From Desulfomonile sp963700305 (GTDB lineage: Bacteria; Desulfobacterota; Desulfomonilia; Desulfomonilales; Desulfomonilaceae): a DNA stretch of 64,000 nt. The notes beneath the pieces are model-generated. The model ran no database searches and had not been told where the DNA came from. It saw only the letters and a list, made by a program, of their open reading frames with translations. The stretch lies in assembly GCA_963700305.1 (NCBI GenBank), contig CAVOXB010000008.1:1-64000 (forward strand). Reading direction: 5' to 3'. Below, in pieces: positions 26,650 through 35,352 of this stretch (position 1 is the first letter of the stretch; every line of letters starts with the position of its first letter). The translations under genes were made by a program, and so were the position numbers.

Positions 26650-28322
26650 CCCCTGATTCGGGCTGTTTTCTGAGCAAACTATTCCCCCCGGCTCTTCTCA
26701 GCCCCCTCCCAGCCCCACTTTGCCCCCGCGCTTTGTCTTAGCCCGAATCGCACAGGCACATCATCCTCCTTCGCGCTTCGAGAAGTATCTCGTTCGACGC
26801 ATGCCCCCCAACCAGCCGAACGATAAGGTGTCGAGAGTGTGTGAGCACACGTCCCGGCGCCTTGATCAGCCAGAAGCGAATCGCCTTGAGACGACGATTT
26901 ACCCAGCTTCCCCCCAATACCAAGCGCTTCATGGCCGAATTCAGATTGAACGCAAGAATCATGATCTGCCACCATGCGGCATTGGCTCCAAAAAGACCGG
27001 AAGGAAACTTCCCTCCTGCCAGGTCCTCCTTCATGATCGAATGCGCTTCTTCAGACTTCCCGCACCGGCCTCGATACCACCAGATGAGTTCATCGGCCGC
27101 ACAGTCTCGGTTCGTCACAATGCCCGTAACCTTGTACTTCACTCTCCCCCAATTCATGGTCTGAAACGGCAAACTCAGCTGATCATCCAGGCCGGGGAGG
27201 GCCTGCTGTTCGAGGGGTTCACGAATCGCAAGATACCGATACTCCGGACCGTGCTTCTTGCGCCCAGCCCACGTGGGCACGAAACAGACTTCAGCATACT
27301 CCTGGCACGTATCCACCAGCTTCCCCTTCAACTCTCGATACAAAGGCTGCCAATCCTCGTCCGCTACATCTGCCACTGCTTGCCGATATGCCTCGTTCAC
27401 CGGCGCTCCCACAGCGAAACCTATGGTCCCGAATCGTTTATTTTTCCCCTCAGCGCAGTATTTGAGGAGATCCTCTTGATATCCTGCCGCATCCGAACGC
27501 AGATACACCGTCTTCACGCCAGAGGGCACAAACCCCAACGTTTGCTCGAATGCACGGAGAAGATCATAATTGGCGGGAACATTGCCGTCTCGGAATTCGC
27601 TGAACAGGATGAGTCGCTGCTCGGCCCAATAAAAGTTCAGCGGCTGATACGCCTTGTATTTCAGGTAACAATATTCCGCCTCCTTCTTGTGCGTCTGTGA
27701 CACGGTTGCGTCCATGTCCACGGTAGCCGTGGTCTCCGGAGATTTCCTCTGCATCTCTGCCGCAAAGCCCGCATTGCACTCGATCAAACCCATCAGATGC
27801 TCCGTGGGCCGGTGAATGAAAGCCTTATGGGGCTCCTTTTGCTTCTCCTGCTCGAAATCGTGAAAACACGCCAGCCACTCACGGATAATGGTCTCAGACG
27901 GCACTGTCCGGGTCCTTGCTTTGCGCCACCGTCTTCTCAGCGCCCGCTTTTCCGAACCCGTTCGACCATAGCCCTCAATCTCCCGAAGAAATCGACAGAA
28001 CCCCTCGTCACTCTCCATACCTGACATCGTCAACGCAGTCTCCTCCCGCAACATTCAACCAGATCAGCGGCAGCGCCATCTGTTCGTCCGTCCAGCCCTG
28101 ATTACCCTGACGAACCCGAACATGCTCGGATATGAGGCGCCCTAAACCCATCGCATGAGCGAATTCCACGTATGCAGGCAGCCCCGCAAGCGCTGTGAGC
28201 CCCCCGTCTCTCTTTTCTATTTCATACTGGAATGGAAGAAGACCTTGTGCCATACTCGCTTCACCTCGTTGGTGATAGATTCTTCGTGGTAAAAGCATTC
28301 TATCCCCCTGAAACCTCAGGGG
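26650..28322 (-). mobile_element. IS1380-family insertion sequence
   Basis: A 1.67-kb unit around an IS1380-type transposase. The ends carry CCCCTGA (26650-26656) and its inverse TCAGGGG (28316-28322), a short match that gives an element of 1,673 bases, the usual size of this family. The 4 bases outside each end (CCTT and CAAC) do not match, so I see no target-site duplication. Ends are therefore a suggestion. Confidence 0.6.
26738..28253 (-). pseudogene. IS1380-family transposase, one frameshift
   Basis: DDE transposase of about 505 residues after repair. It starts at MAQGLLPFQYEIEKRDGGLT (ATG 28253), and the frame breaks near 28022, where LIWLNVAGGDCVDDV joins ESDEGFCRFLREIEGYG. Catalytic residues: first Asp in TVDMDATVSQTHK, second Asp in VYLRSDAAGYQEDLL, and Glu in CGKSEEAHSIMKEDLAGG. 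The large beta-insert between second Asp and Glu expected in IS1380 is present. The break either inactivates it or is a sequencing error; IS1380 does not normally use frameshifting. No other copy is seen in the window. Confidence 0.85.
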
Positions 28323-28628
28323 CAACGAGGTTTTTTACTTTTCTTGACCCGCGATCTAGGCAGCGACTTCAGCAAGCACTTGTATAAATGTAGTAGTTTT
28401 CAAAAAATCCGTCGGAATAGCTACCTATTCTCGCTCACACTCACGATGACATTTTTTGACCGCGCTGATTGTGAGCGAGAATGATAGGCGAATCCCTGAA
28501 GGTTTTCGAGAACTGTAATGATTGCGCTAATTGCATGCTTGAAAGAAGCTGAAGGACCAGTGGGGAAACGAATTGCGAGACCGGTCATCCCGTACAAGAA
28601 TGCCGGTCCCGCAAGTGAGCTGTCTCAG
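28323..28628. other. Gap between the IS element and gcdA
   Basis: About 300 AT-rich bases without a credible gene. An open frame on the plus strand starting at 28518 runs antisense into the 3' end of gcdA and has no family motifs. No repeats seen. Confidence 0.4.
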
Positions 28629-30340
28629 TTAACCTTTGATTATTCTTGGAAGCATCATTTGATGATGAGGGCATATCGAATCCGGATTCTGATATGCGCA
28701 ACCTACAAAAGAAGTCATGTACTTACGCATTTCAGTGAACGGAACCACCTCGTCCACAAATCCTCGCTTGGCGCAGTAGATAGGCCTGGACTTGTCGTAT
28801 ACTCTTTTGCGAGCGCATTCATCTTATCTATGACCGGATCTAGAGGCCTGCCGCTATCTTTCTCCTTAACGAGACGCCTTGCAAATGACGCTGCTGACGC
28901 TGTTTCACCGTGCATCACGTAGATTTCCGAGGTCGGAGTTCCTAGGGTAAAAGCGCAATGATTATTGGCGGTTGGCCCTCCCATAATGTAGTGAGCAGCA
29001 GCAGTTCCCTTCCGCAGAACCACCAGCATCATCGGAACGTTTGTCTGCTCTATGGAATAGATCAAAGACTGGCCGAGCCCTAGAAGTTCCGCTTTTTCAG
29101 CAATATCGCCCACATCAATGCCGGAAGTATCCTGGAACCACACGATTGGAATCCGATCCCTTCCACAAAGGGTCACGAATTCGTTCATCTTGATCAGGCC
29201 CTGCCTGTACAATTTTCCGCCAATTCCTGGATAAGGGGCGTATTCAGGGTAGTCCTGCCCCAGAAATCCGTGCTTATTTCCGATTACTCCAGCCAAAAAC
29301 CCGTCGAGTTTAAGGAGCCCGGTGTAGACTTCCGGCCCATAGTCGGGCTTGAATTCCATGTGTTCGCTGTTGTCAGACAAGCGTGCCAGAACGTCTTCAA
29401 AGCTGTAGACCATCTTCTGGTTCATGGGAATGATTCGATTGAGATCTTCCTGCTCGAACTTCGGTTCAGCCGGAGCTGCTACTCTGAAATATTTTGGATC
29501 GTACGTGGGTGCGCCCTTCATGTAGTCCTTCAACGTGTCCAGGACGGCCTCTTCAGTTTCAAATACAGCCCTGAAGAATCCCGTTTGATCGTGGTGTATG
29601 CCTACGCTGCCTGGAGGAACTTCCTTGAAATGACGAGTGGCCTCAATGAGTTGTTCAGCACCTTCCAAATCGAAGTAGCCTTTGGGGCTCATCCCGCTGA
29701 CTATTCCGCCGCCCCCGACTGCAATATTGCAGTCCTTGTGAGCGAGCAGGACTGCAGGACTGATCCCGTGGTATCCTCCACCAGCAGGGTTTGTGCCGTA
29801 AATTCCAGCTACCACAGGAATCCCGAGTTTTGCCAGCTCTGCATGCCTGAAGAATGTGGCGCCGCCCCCGCGACGGTCGGGGTAAACTTCTTCCTGCTCA
29901 GTGAGTTTCACTCCTGAGCAATTCACAAGCCACACAAGCGGAATTCGGAGCCGTTTTGCCAGATCGGTGACTCGTAAGACGTTATCTGCCTGTCCAGCAA
30001 CCCACGCGCCTGCCATGACTTTGTTGTCGAAACCTATAATCACAGCCCATTTTCCGCCTATTTTTCCCAGGCCGTCCACTACGCTGGTGGTGCCCTCTTC
30101 GTTATCCGCAGGATTGAAGATGGAGTGAAGCGGGCACCAGGTACCTGGATCAACGAGATATTCGAGTCTCTGCCAAACTGTGAGTTGTCCCCTCTCATTG
30201 ATCTTCTTCGTAGGCAGCCCTGCATTCTTTACTTTTTGGATCTCCTCTTGGAGTTGTTTTTCGATTTCCTTGACTTGGGCAACGTTTTGTTCAGTCTGTT
30301 TCTTCTTTGACTGGCTCAGTGGTTTGCCGATCTCGGTCAT
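28629..30340 (-). pseudogene. gcdA: Glutaconyl-CoA decarboxylase alpha subunit type carboxyltransferase, one frameshift near the 3' end
   Basis: Biotin-dependent carboxyltransferase of the GcdA branch, about 570 residues. Motifs: GTTSVVDGLGKIGGKWAVII, the oxyanion-hole region VYPDRRGGGATFFRHAELAK, GIYGTNPAGGGYHGISPAVL, VGGGGIVSGMSPKGYFDLEG, VIGNKHGFLGQDYPEYA, HYIMGGPTANNHCAFTLGTP. The annotated frame stops at 28715; one base missing near 28826 (KEY/YDKSRPIYCAKRGFVDEV) restores the family C terminus ending CPHHQMMLPRIIKG at 28629-28631. Moves CO2 from glutaconyl-CoA to biotin, part of a sodium-pumping complex with membrane (GcdB) and biotin (GcdC) subunits, used in benzoate and glutarate breakdown. 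Those partners are not in this window. Confidence 0.85.
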
Positions 30341-30768
30341 TTTTTTCGAAGTACGGGTCTCATAACCTATCCCTCCGTAAGCCCTCTTTCAGCGTAAAGT
30401 TCAGGTGAGAATATCAGTTTGGGGTCTGTTTTTCAACGTCAGAATGCGCCAACAAGTTAAAATACACGGAAAAAACAGTTAGTACGAAATATGGAAAAAC
30501 ATTACCCAACATCTATTCCAGTTCACCACAGTGAATTTCTACGGGTGCTGGCCGATAGAATATTCGAGGCGGCCCCAAATGTTGTTGACTCATGCCGCGT
30601 GCCCCTAATGTGACAGAAATTCCGCCATTCCAGGGGGCCGGACACTCGGCTTCCGCCATGGGTGACCGACTGGGCTCCATGATTCAATAGCGTTGAGGAG
30701 CCACCCTCTTGTCCGGCAATAAGCCCCTTAACAAAAGGGGCAAACGCAAATCATCCATCCAATTCTAA
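30341..30768. other. Noncoding gap with one hairpin
   Basis: 428 bases between two minus-strand genes. It should hold the promoter of gcdA. GCCCCTT (30723-30729) pairs with AAGGGGC (30735-30741); on the minus strand it follows the DUF2225 stop, so it may end that transcript, though the downstream T-run is short. I see no gene. Confidence 0.4.
30723..30741 (-). terminator. Possible terminator of the DUF2225 gene
   Basis: Seven-base stem GCCCCTT/AAGGGGC with a 5-base loop, 28 bases after the stop at 30769 on the minus strand. Followed by TTATTG rather than a full T-run, so it is a weak or bidirectional stop. Confidence 0.4.
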
Positions 30769-31590
30769 TTAGAACCTTTGGCGGTCATCATCCGGCTGTT
30801 CCGTTTGTTCCCGGAGTTCGTCCGGTGCAAAATCGATCTTTCTCGGAGGTATGCTCCGCAATGCCGGAAAAAGCCCTTTGAATCTGGAGGAATACTGCTC
30901 CATGTGATCAGGGGAATAATGCGACCAATAAGGAGTTGAATCTTCCTCTTCGATCAGCACGGTCAGCAAGAGAGCGGGGTATCTGTACCTGGGATTATTT
31001 CCAAGAAATGTCAACATTTCCCTGCCACGGAGAAACTCGCCTCGACGCCTGTTGATTTCCCCCAGCAAATAGATCACCATACCAGGATCACCCTTGGTTA
31101 AACCACGGCGAAGTGCATCATCCAACAAAGCGTCGGCCCTGTCGAGCAGCTGACTTTCGGTCTCGAGAGCTCCTAGCTCACGGGCAGACCAGGAAGCCTT
31201 AAGGCTAAGAACACCGAGATCTCTCGGGTTAATTCCTCGTGCTTTAAGAAGCTTCAGCAAAGCGGTCCAACTCCGGGCGGCCTTTTCCTCTTCGGTCGGG
31301 GCATCGAAAATTTTCGGAAAATCCTGCGACCGAACGAGATCCTTAACCTGGCCCGGAACGCGATGCTGGAAATCCTGAACCAGGGATGTATAAAGACAAT
31401 GGGGACAGGTTGCCACGTCAGAGGATCGATTGCAGTCTTTTGGAACAACGCGAAAATCCAGACCATATCCAAAAGGGGTCGTGTTGAGGCCCTCAAAGCT
31501 CCGATAATGAGAAAAGTGATTAAAGCAAAGAGGGCAACTAACCACCATCACAGAATTGTTCACGCAATCCTCCTTGAGATTCATAACCAT
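30769..31590 (-). CDS. DUF2225 family zinc-ribbon protein
   Basis: 273 residues. An N-terminal cysteine pair in VVSCPLCFNHFSHYRS and a second in VATCPHCLYTSLVQDF make a probable zinc ribbon, followed by a helical, TPR-like C-terminal domain with DALLDDALRRGLTKGDPGMV and the acidic tail. This arrangement is DUF2225, a family of unknown role seen in clostridia, Treponema and Desulfobacterota. Start ATG 31590 follows GGGGAGG. Divergent from uvrD. No substrate can be guessed. Confidence 0.75.
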   Translation of the reverse strand: MVMNLKEDCVNNSVMVVSCPLCFNHFSHYRSFEGLNTTPFGYGLDFRVVPKDCNRSSDVATCPHCLYTSLVQDFQHRVPGQVKDLVRSQDFPKIFDAPTEEEKAARSWTALLKLLKARGINPRDLGVLSLKASWSARELGALETESQLLDRADALLDDALRRGLTKGDPGMVIYLLGEINRRRGEFLRGREMLTFLGNNPRYRYPALLLTVLIEEEDSTPYWSHYSPDHMEQYSSRFKGLFPALRSIPPRKIDFAPDELREQTEQPDDDRQRF

Positions 31591-31725
31591 AATTGCACCT
31601 CCCCTATTACCCGCGACGCGTATACAATATCATAAATGATGGCTTTTGACCATGCTTTTCTTGAAAACTAACTTTGTATCTTCTCAAAAACCGCTGAAAA
31701 TGATTACTTTAAAAACGGGCGAGAT

Positions 31726-33654
31726 ATGAATAGAATGGCTTTTTCCGTTATCGACTATGAACGAGATCTAAACACCGCGCAACTGGATGCAGTAACGGCT
31801 CCGGATGGGCCTATGCTGATAATAGCTGGAGCAGGTTCAGGAAAGACCAGAACCATCGTGTACAGGGTCGCTTGGCTTGTGGAACAAGGAGTCGCTCCGG
31901 AATCCATTCTTCTGCTGACCTTCACCAGAAAATCCGCGGAAGAGATGCTCGCAAGAGCAGCACAGCTCTTGGACGTTAGAGTCAGCGCTGTTGCAGGAGG
32001 GACCTTCCATTCCACGGGAAACATGCTTCTTCGGAGATATGCCCCTCTGTTAGGCTTTGAGTCATCGTTTTCCATAATGGACCAGGGCGACTCGTTGGAC
32101 GCATTGGATCATGTCAAGAAAAGCCTTAATCCGCCTCTCTCAGATCCAAAGGGATTTCCCAAAACGCGCACCGTCGCGGAAATAATCGCCCGTTCAGTAG
32201 GGTCGTCCTGCAGTGTCGCTGAGTCACTGAAAAAACGATATGCTCATTTCGAGGAATATGTTTCTGAAATCGATAGGATACGAAGCCACTACGACCAACA
32301 CAAGAAATCCAATAATCTCATGGATTACGACGATCTGCTTGTAAACACGATTCGTCTTCTGGAGGAGAATGAGAGAGTCAGGGAGGAAGTCTCCACGAAA
32401 TGGCAATTCATTCTTGTGGACGAATATCAGGACACGAATCCGCTCCAGGCAAGAATAGTGAGGCTGCTTGCCTACACCCACGAAAATGTGATGGTCGTGG
32501 GAGACGACTCCCAGAGCATCTATTCCTTCAGGGGGGCTGATTTTACCAACATAATGGAATTCCCTAAGATTTTTAAGGGGGCTAAAATCATCAGGCTTGA
32601 GGAGAATTACCGAAGCACCGCTCCCATACTCACCGTCACCAACAGCATAATCGAGAGAGCCGAAATGGGTTATCCCAAGAGGCTTTTCACCCGAAAAGGA
32701 GGGGGACCGCTCCCGATTTCAGCCAGGTCGTCCACTGAGCGCGAGCAGAGCAGATTTGTGCTGCAATGTGTGAAGGAACTTCACGAACATGGCGTTCCGC
32801 TGAGGGAAATCGCAGTGCTTTTCCGCGCTGGTTTTCACTCGTTCGATCTTGAAAGCGAGCTCACGCGTAGCAACATTGCATTCGTCAAATATGGCGGTTT
32901 CAAGTTCCTGGAAAGCTTGCATATTAAGGATGTACTGGCGCATTTGAGAGTTCTTGTCAATCCAAAAGATCGCTTGAGTTGGATCAGGATTCTAAGATTG
33001 CTTCCAGGTATTGGCGATAAGACAGCTATACAGCTTGCAGGCAGAATAGTGGAAGGCGGCATTCCCCGAAATCCGTCAGAGCTGACTGGCAAGCATCAGA
33101 AATACTCCGAGGGTCTGGGAAAGCTTCTCGACCTTATCAATGAACTCACGGCTGATATAGGACAGATACCTCATAAAGTTGAGCTTATAAATCATTACTA
33201 TTTTCCATTCCTGAAAGAGAAGTACGACAACTACCCCAAACGAATGCGCGATCTTGATTATCTGGCGGACCTTACCACTGGGTACAAGAGCCTCAACCGA
33301 TTCCTCAACGACATGGCGCTGGAACCTCCAGATGAAGAAAAGGGTAATGGTTACGTCAACCAGGACACGCTCGTGCTTTCTACGATACACTCTGCAAAAG
33401 GCCTGGAGTGGCACACCGTAATTTTGATCTGGGCAGCGGAAGGTCGAATTCCCTCACCCATGTCGCTCGGCTCGCCTGAAGATCTGGAAGAAGAACGCAG
33501 GCTCCTTTATGTAGCTACCACGAGAGCTAAACACAATCTGGTGGTCGTCGCGCCTCATATGGCTTTGGATCGCCAGAAGGGACACGTGCCGGTTAAGCTG
33601 TCCAGATTTGTTGAAGAAATACCGCAGGAGTATTTCCGAACTTACTCTATTTAG
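31726..33654 (+). CDS. UvrD/Rep-family ATP-dependent DNA helicase
   Basis: 642 residues, superfamily 1A, 3'-5' polarity expected. Motifs in order: Q/I IIAGAGSGKTRTIVYR, Ia LTFTRKSAEEM, II LVDEYQDTN, III VVGDDSQSIYSFRGAD, IV LEENYRST, V STIHSAKGLEWHTVILIWA, VI RRLLYVATTRAKHNLVVV. Motif V has HSAKGLEW and motif VI is typical of UvrD/PcrA. It is about 80 residues shorter than E. coli UvrD, lacking the C-terminal tail. Role likely in repair or replication restart; the exact subtype (UvrD, Rep or PcrA) cannot be fixed by eye. Confidence 0.9.
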   Translation: MNRMAFSVIDYERDLNTAQLDAVTAPDGPMLIIAGAGSGKTRTIVYRVAWLVEQGVAPESILLLTFTRKSAEEMLARAAQLLDVRVSAVAGGTFHSTGNMLLRRYAPLLGFESSFSIMDQGDSLDALDHVKKSLNPPLSDPKGFPKTRTVAEIIARSVGSSCSVAESLKKRYAHFEEYVSEIDRIRSHYDQHKKSNNLMDYDDLLVNTIRLLEENERVREEVSTKWQFILVDEYQDTNPLQARIVRLLAYTHENVMVVGDDSQSIYSFRGADFTNIMEFPKIFKGAKIIRLEENYRSTAPILTVTNSIIERAEMGYPKRLFTRKGGGPLPISARSSTEREQSRFVLQCVKELHEHGVPLREIAVLFRAGFHSFDLESELTRSNIAFVKYGGFKFLESLHIKDVLAHLRVLVNPKDRLSWIRILRLLPGIGDKTAIQLAGRIVEGGIPRNPSELTGKHQKYSEGLGKLLDLINELTADIGQIPHKVELINHYYFPFLKEKYDNYPKRMRDLDYLADLTTGYKSLNRFLNDMALEPPDEEKGNGYVNQDTLVLSTIHSAKGLEWHTVILIWAAEGRIPSPMSLGSPEDLEEERRLLYVATTRAKHNLVVVAPHMALDRQKGHVPVKLSRFVEEIPQEYFRTYSI

Positions 33655-33737
33655 GCGATAGTAGGACCGTCAACCTGCCTGTCATGGCTCAATGCCGTTG
33701 ACTCAAGCCACCTTCCCGAGATGCAGTAGCCTTTTCC

Positions 33738-33806
33738 GTCATTCCGACGGAAGTCGGAATCCAGGCTTTTCAATGCTTTCTGGACCCCGGCCTTTGCCGG
33801 GGTGAC
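33738..33806. repeat. Dispersed palindromic repeat, GTCATTCCGAC type
   Basis: GTCATTCCGAC followed by GTCGGAATCCAG, and CCCCGGCctttGCCGGGGTGAC at the other end: two inner palindromes plus inverted outer ends GTCA/TGAC. The pattern is common in many proteobacterial genomes. Lies between uvrD and tRNA-Ser in a noncoding stretch (33655-34016) with further diverged repeat pieces near 33870. Confidence 0.75.
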
Positions 33807-33969
33807 GATCACGCCTGCGGCGTGACCGAGGAAGCTAATCTTACTTCAAAGCATTGGGGTCATGGCTGGGACAGGCAGGATGCTGGCCCTACACATGCTC
33901 GCTGCCGACGAGAAAATCTGTTTGCGCGACGTCTGATGACTGAATGCTTACAAATCGGGCTCAAGAGCC

Positions 33970-33996
33970 TTGACATTCTGTCGCCACCCCAATAAT
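33970..33996 (+). promoter_or_regulatory. Promoter of tRNA-Ser
   Basis: A perfect -35 TTGACA at 33970-33975 and AATAAT at 33991-33996 (one mismatch to TATAAT), 15 bases apart, 20 bases ahead of the tRNA 5' end. The spacing is slightly short; TAATCT at 17 bases is an alternative -10. Confidence 0.55.
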
Positions 33997-34016
33997 CTAG
34001 TAGCGTCGACCTCCGC

Positions 34017-34109
34017 GGAGAGATGACCGAGAGGCCGAAGGTGCTCGCCTGCTAAGCGAGTGTAGGGCGTAGAGCTCTACCGAGGGTTCGAATCCCTCTC
34101 TCTCCGCCA
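34017..34109 (+). tRNA. tRNA-Ser(GCT)
   Basis: 93 bases with encoded CCA. The acceptor stem GGAGAGA pairs with TCTCTCC, the anticodon loop CTGCTAA has GCT (reads AGC/AGU), and the T-loop GGTTCGAATCC is standard. A long variable arm (GTAGGGCGTAGAGCTCTAC) marks it as a class II serine tRNA. Confidence 0.95.
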
Positions 34110-34135
34110 ACAATCTCCCCACTGCAATCCATTCT

Positions 34136-34684
34136 TCAGCGAAAGAAAATCAGGCACACAATAACAGCAGCCACTACACCAGCAGCATCGGCGAGAAGTC
34201 CGGCGTGCACAGCGTAACGCGGCCGTGTCACGGAAACTGCCCCAAAGTAGACGGCAACGACGTAAAGAGTAGTCTCAGTGCAGCCCGTAATCACAGAGGC
34301 CAAGCGTGCTTCATAGGAATCTGCCCCCCGGTTGGAGATAATCTCTCCGAGCATCCCGAGCGACGCGCCGCCTGAAAGTGGCCTCATAAGACTCAAGCTC
34401 ACTACGTCGGGCGTCAAACCCAGAGCCTTCATGAAATCCGGGAAAGCAGCGGAAATAATGTCCATCGCACCGGAGGCCCTGAACATACCCACAGCAACGA
34501 GTATTGCCACAAGGTAAGGAATAATACGCACAGCGACCTCAAAACCTTCACGCGCTCCATCCACGAACGTTTCATAGACTTTTACGCCCTTGAAAAAACC
34601 GTAAACGGGTATGCCGACCAAGAAAGATAGGAACACGATACTGGAAGCTATAGACACGAAGCCGGGAAGATCGTCCATAATCAC
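34136..34684 (-). CDS. spmB: SpmB-like membrane protein (nucleoside-recognition Gate domain)
   Basis: 182 residues with about five membrane spans (FVSIASSIVFLSFLVGIPVY, VAVRIIPYLVAILVAVGMFR, ETTLYVVAVYFGAVSV, ADAAGVVAAVIVCLIFF). GPLSGGASLGMLGEIIS and the GCTETTLYVVAVYFGAV block match SpmB. SpmA/SpmB were named for spore core dehydration in Bacillus but occur widely in non-sporing Gram-negatives, where the role is unknown. Start overlaps the spmA stop by 4 bases. Confidence 0.85.
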   Translation of the reverse strand: MIMDDLPGFVSIASSIVFLSFLVGIPVYGFFKGVKVYETFVDGAREGFEVAVRIIPYLVAILVAVGMFRASGAMDIISAAFPDFMKALGLTPDVVSLSLMRPLSGGASLGMLGEIISNRGADSYEARLASVITGCTETTLYVVAVYFGAVSVTRPRYAVHAGLLADAAGVVAAVIVCLIFFR

Positions 34685-35283
34685 CCTCGTTCGGTATCTT
34701 CACGGAATCTGCGCATTCTGGACAGAAGCTTCGCAGCGACAATGCCGGTTATGGTTGAGACAAGGGTAGCCAAAAGAGCCGGAAAGACTATTATCGTAGG
34801 GTCCGAAGATCTTCCGGCAGCCAAGAGCGCTATGGCCCCGGCAGGTACGAGCTGCAAACTGGAGGTGTTGATGGCCAAAAACATGCACATGGAATCCGTA
34901 GCAGTACCTTTGTTCTCGTTCAGGGCGTCCAGATCCTTCATTGCCCTAATCCCCAAGGGAGTCGCCGCGTTGTTTAGTCCAAGCATGTTCGCAACCATAT
35001 TCATGGCCATGCTTCCCAGGGCAGGATGATCGCGTGGTATCTGTGGAAACAGATATTTCATTGCGGGAGCTATTGCTCTAGTGAATAGCTCAACGAGGCC
35101 GCTCTCTTCGGCTATCTTCATTATCCCCAGCCAAAGAGCCATGATTCCTGTGAATCCAAGGGCAAGTTTGAAAGCAGATTCAGCACTCTCAGTGACGGCC
35201 GGTACTACGTCCTTAATGTGCCCGGTGAAGAGAGCCACAATCACAGACCCTACCAACAGTACAAGCCAGATGACATTCAGCAT
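34681..35283 (-). CDS. spmA: SpmA-like membrane protein (nucleoside-recognition Gate domain)
   Basis: 200 residues. LNVIWLVLLVGSVIVALFTG starts the family, followed by LALGFTGIMALWLGIMKIAE, AMNMVANMLGLNNAATPLGI and MCMFLAINTSSLQLVPAGAI, all typical SpmA blocks. Forms a two-gene operon with spmB. Six or so membrane spans. Function outside sporulating bacteria is not established. Confidence 0.88.
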   Translation of the reverse strand: MLNVIWLVLLVGSVIVALFTGHIKDVVPAVTESAESAFKLALGFTGIMALWLGIMKIAEESGLVELFTRAIAPAMKYLFPQIPRDHPALGSMAMNMVANMLGLNNAATPLGIRAMKDLDALNENKGTATDSMCMFLAINTSSLQLVPAGAIALLAAGRSSDPTIIVFPALLATLVSTITGIVAAKLLSRMRRFREDTERG

Positions 35284-35352
35284 CGAAATTCACCCCACTT
35301 GCTCGGGCCGGCTCACGTTGGCCGTGCCCCAGGCGCACCCGGTATTTGGATG

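Noticed and set aside
26720..27700. Open frame of 326 codons on the plus strand
   Set aside because: It is the antisense shadow of the IS1380 transposase, whose catalytic residues are on the minus strand.
26646..28326. Target-site duplication for the IS element
   Set aside because: CCTT and CAAC on the two sides do not match at the ends I could define.
28518..28922. Open frame of 134 codons on the plus strand before gcdA
   Set aside because: It overlaps the restored 3' end of gcdA in antisense and has no family motifs.
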